Shown: piece after piece, positions 32,201 to 32,818 of the stretch | How the letters are laid out: each line of letters starts with the position of its first letter | Numbering within the stretch: position 1 is the stretch's first letter | Source: a virus | Reading direction: 5' to 3' (one strand) | IMG/VR virus record: IMGVR_UViG_3300025874_000042 | Coordinates: 1 to 32,818 of that record | DNA: 32,818 bases | Notes under the pieces: generated by a model | The model's input: the letters and a program-made list of their open reading frames with translations, nothing else | Told to the model about the DNA's origin: nothing | Databases searched by the model: none | Translations under genes and position numbers: made by a program

Positions 32201-32818
32201 ACCTACACTTGCGGGTTCCACCGCGGATACAATTAATAGGTCGACAAACATAAAAAATAGTTCGACTAAGAGTAGTGCAAAAACTCAAATAGCAAATAAT
32301 CTAAAATGTGTTGCAGTGGCAAAAATTAACAAACCTTATGTTGATATAACACGAAAAAGTATTACTCAGACTAAATTTAAAACTTTAATTGATGGGAGTA
32401 GTAATCTTAATAAAAAGGTAAAACAATTTATTTTTGGAGTTGGTTATGTTGAAAATGGTAAAGGGACTAATGTTGAGAGTATAAATAATAACCACTTCAA
32501 CTTGAAAAACCTTGAAGAAAACGCTAGATGGACAATTAATTTTGAAGAACAGGTTTGTGTTAATGATAGTGACTATGCCGTACCATATCTTTCATTTAAA
32601 TCGCCAGGAGACTCAATCATGTTTATGAATCAGGTGTGTTCACAGTATGAACAAATAATTGAGGCGTTTTTAGTTAATACAACAATAAATGGTAATTTAT
32701 CTAAAACATTTGCATACTTATGGTATTATACCTTTAGATTTACTACTATGGATAAAGAATTAACTGCTGGTAGTAATATTGACGATTCAATTATTGCGTC
32801 AGTTAATCACGATTTAAA
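26277..32818 (+). CDS. Very large baseplate hub protein with putative lysozyme-like domain, 3' end outside window
   Basis: The frame is open from ATG 26277 to the last base, giving at least 2180 residues with no stop. The start overlaps the gp53-like stop by 11 nt. Residues 142-245 (TVTIEMTDVQGRVLF, PIFILTVKGHYGKAIKLEL, FNARFEPSDGSYKI) fit a phage hub strand pattern. About 1828-1947 resemble a gpD/gp27-like hub domain, with SCSVTSMGNVMI-like strands, YGPYLITSVTHDI and DFQTSFEGVRM. About 2048-2138 contain KQFIFGVGYVENGKG (candidate catalytic E2059), NNHFNLKNL, C-and-Trp-rich turns and DSIMFMNQVC, like tail-associated glucosaminidase or lysozyme domains. The intervening 1500 residues are Asn/Lys/Ile-rich and unassigned. 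A hub that carries its own wall-cutting domain would replace T4 gp27 plus gp5. The lysozyme part is tentative. The C-terminus lies outside the window. Confidence 0.8.
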   Translation, partial: MADNKFFGNDKVYVETEYDNVVLIDPNKVVNSDGTVQERNVKQENLITYANLEARVIPRTKLAIGSNYSDSVKNVGVAQLKVNFMEGNPQNQKEPNVNLGGKDSEDPKYFDSTWTDQFLPGQNNMGENDIFSSGRGVDTQLLGITRINIKMNPAFVPTVTIEMTDVQGRVLFERGDKSPYSIFMNLPYPIFILTVKGHYGKAIKLELMLKDFNARFEPSDGSYKITTSYVARSHAFLKDTLLDYLYTTPHMYPKSYELENVKGVPAGGTVAIDKIDTTKGMEKIKEVYSLYKAKGLVAEDFPEITLNQMRMRLEYFNRYVMEAYSKEDMSVLNNVVNYERAITKYRRSIYPDVGDNWFNQFVDARQIYVLKDTKATTLYGLNPDLDEQGRRTAISKLKIAIDEGNKSLQDNPTFFLPGTYEIEGKSNPSKIAVNIKASDLTEDITDPEVIDYRATYIKRNGGSDPTDEQLQKFEGEIKTAFKVSNKSYKVGKDGELQETDNPSVLIAFGNVFKSANFQNGSFLAKLAKIETSYKRLKEEIEIKLSEALAKKIISSDVGLGFSPTMNNVLAVICANAEAFYRLMDETHRRAWDVRDNPVRLTAIMPSEKSFGVDASKASLKTVKVDGKAPTLQNSQIVYPWPQYFIEETDENKDTKYTLTYPGDPAVVTSLQGWNHNVWPEIQFTEEYITASLEKDKPNININYGNETQVSKYIGINSVEFPLNVVPYTNEEYVSFFYEIFERTYFGANYSKVVRNNNFRKTLYNVLADFESSNIKEGVDNIPELMKILKEFKFNASTFNQYLLSISNNGEGSYFARKVRDIYTQNYIKGYVEHDFGIYSQESMNTNSVEVISSTESVKDLETYITGTSSNATTLMDVYPFNNLKWLKENISNGKDISNIDRANSTTDVMNFNILKKTIATFDDQSSDDVRYKNNFITYYQYDKNYPSNPNQNTSNNSDSTQYQTNAQVKDYYLNRENKDFYLTESPIDYGTDYNTATNNLTSIQTTSLLNTPYFTNAILKGVSGETNQEVNPYVGLGYIYLNSIPLPTLSEKYLTKNTSDAGVDTVKWGDNIYAGLSKFAAIHKIPYLWLLKYGSIWHRYKEDKVGNGDILDGIWKDFDYVNAYDPITNDINKVYDVQNYTGGSTTYVPQKTEIVPVLIPNIINPTLPGTLVNFNYQFNKNGFYPKVVNDTYKFFTGKSPLTGYTNTEINDLFNNGKFKLGKSQSNFLPAGYDQDNVLNTLSYDSYYQYFDIEGNVSFDFNFTVSGENTTSPKMLIIPSSGYLKFTQAQRECLNSQGHLTQNIDINNKSIQNGNVRSLWASSNYGYYNNEWIRKPKTNQYIKVIDTGDTQQNAFNIINKDNDDPYKSIEEIFAIFSKEMLDEFEKHFLNFCKKDKDYEDIVFNPSTPNDDEYLGDFNIEYNYNIEKVMKSLLIIDKPELTDNSINDVKSISDNQMEQFVNLNKTQIQERDIILKIGNPGRFNRRVFDSFSSIENIVPIDPIDFSYYRENTVPTATNSTTLVASQGTFPEVWDELYLRVGMYEDFDLMYSDNGSFITDFFPIMDIEFTKENVRDLSQIIKVFATQKMNDNNLNKSDFQQTFDDFMSGQVTFQNDMLNQIFTNLNKTLPSVKVNNTQSRISKLDDKGGALKTELWETFKNFNDRWISGQDVKNKTLFEQFLFLDKANRPIGNKVIIDINQLRGFLKSNLAQTSVLDLIGSILEKNNFIFMPTPSYANFYGRNERVKEGMPNPAFSDVANNTFGTFLEVDTHTSEPKLLAIYVGKPAEKLNTSAENDNYLYGDDSFDLSIPSQSGVRASEDGITNFSDRNKVVAFNVDFGIQNQSIFKSINIDMSQRKNIAPTFQVLADMGAQADGQKVAQQSVSLYNFYKASSYNCSVTSMGNVMIQPTMYFNLRYVPMFYGPYLITSVTHDITTRDFQTSFEGVRMSKYSLKMPNGLISSVNREIVQNYLSEVRRIPTLAGSTADTINRSTNIKNSSTKSSAKTQIANNLKCVAVAKINKPYVDITRKSITQTKFKTLIDGSSNLNKKVKQFIFGVGYVENGKGTNVESINNNHFNLKNLEENARWTINFEEQVCVNDSDYAVPYLSFKSPGDSIMFMNQVCSQYEQIIEAFLVNTTINGNLSKTFAYLWYYTFRFTTMDKELTAGSNIDDSIIASVNHDL

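Overview
The window is a segment of a low-GC, T4-like contractile-tailed phage (myovirus), cut inside genes at both ends. The evidence is a near-continuous tail module: proteins resembling T4 neck/tail-completion gp13, gp14 and gp15, tail sheath gp18, tail tube gp19, hub gp26, a tape measure, baseplate proteins and gp53, together with a T4-type family B DNA polymerase. No tRNA, rRNA, insertion sequence, integrase or CRISPR array is visible. Almost no gene has a Shine-Dalgarno sequence and the leaders are A/T-rich, which suggests a Bacteroidota (for example flavobacterial) host. The host assignment is an inference.

Layout. 1-3013 (+): end of a large Pro/Thr-repeat adhesin-like protein, then two small genes, one with a cysteine cluster. 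3014-5947 (+): DNA polymerase behind a consensus-like promoter and a leader hairpin. 5916-10775 (-): a reverse block with a SNF2-family helicase, a Mn-type superoxide dismutase fused to a nuclease-like C-terminal domain, a gp13-like neck protein and a small virion-like protein. 10822-12934 (+): gp14-like, zinc-ribbon and gp15-like genes. 12935-13084 (-): a tiny ribbon-helix-helix-like gene. 13219-32818 (+): sheath, a 47-residue protein, a HAD-type phosphatase, tail tube, terminator, gp26-like hub protein, small helical protein, tape measure, a 1590-residue baseplate protein with an OmpA-like domain, a gp53-like wedge protein and a hub protein of at least 2180 residues that runs off the right edge and carries a possible lysozyme-like domain.

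Regulation. Leaders of most structural genes carry TATTTAT, mostly as (A/C)TATTTAT, in the coding orientation and usually 6-50 nt before the start. The DNA polymerase and the SNF2 helicase instead have sigma70-like promoters. This suggests an early/late promoter split. The dismutase fusion carries the late motif.

Most interesting: (1) the dismutase-nuclease fusion among late genes, with candidate (L/I)xE prohead-protease sites on both sides of the dismutase domain; (2) several small late proteins that share a basic N-terminus ending in (L/I)xE, like T4 capsid-targeting peptides, suggesting a set of proteins packaged in the head; (3) the new late-promoter motif and its overlap with the SNF2 early promoter.
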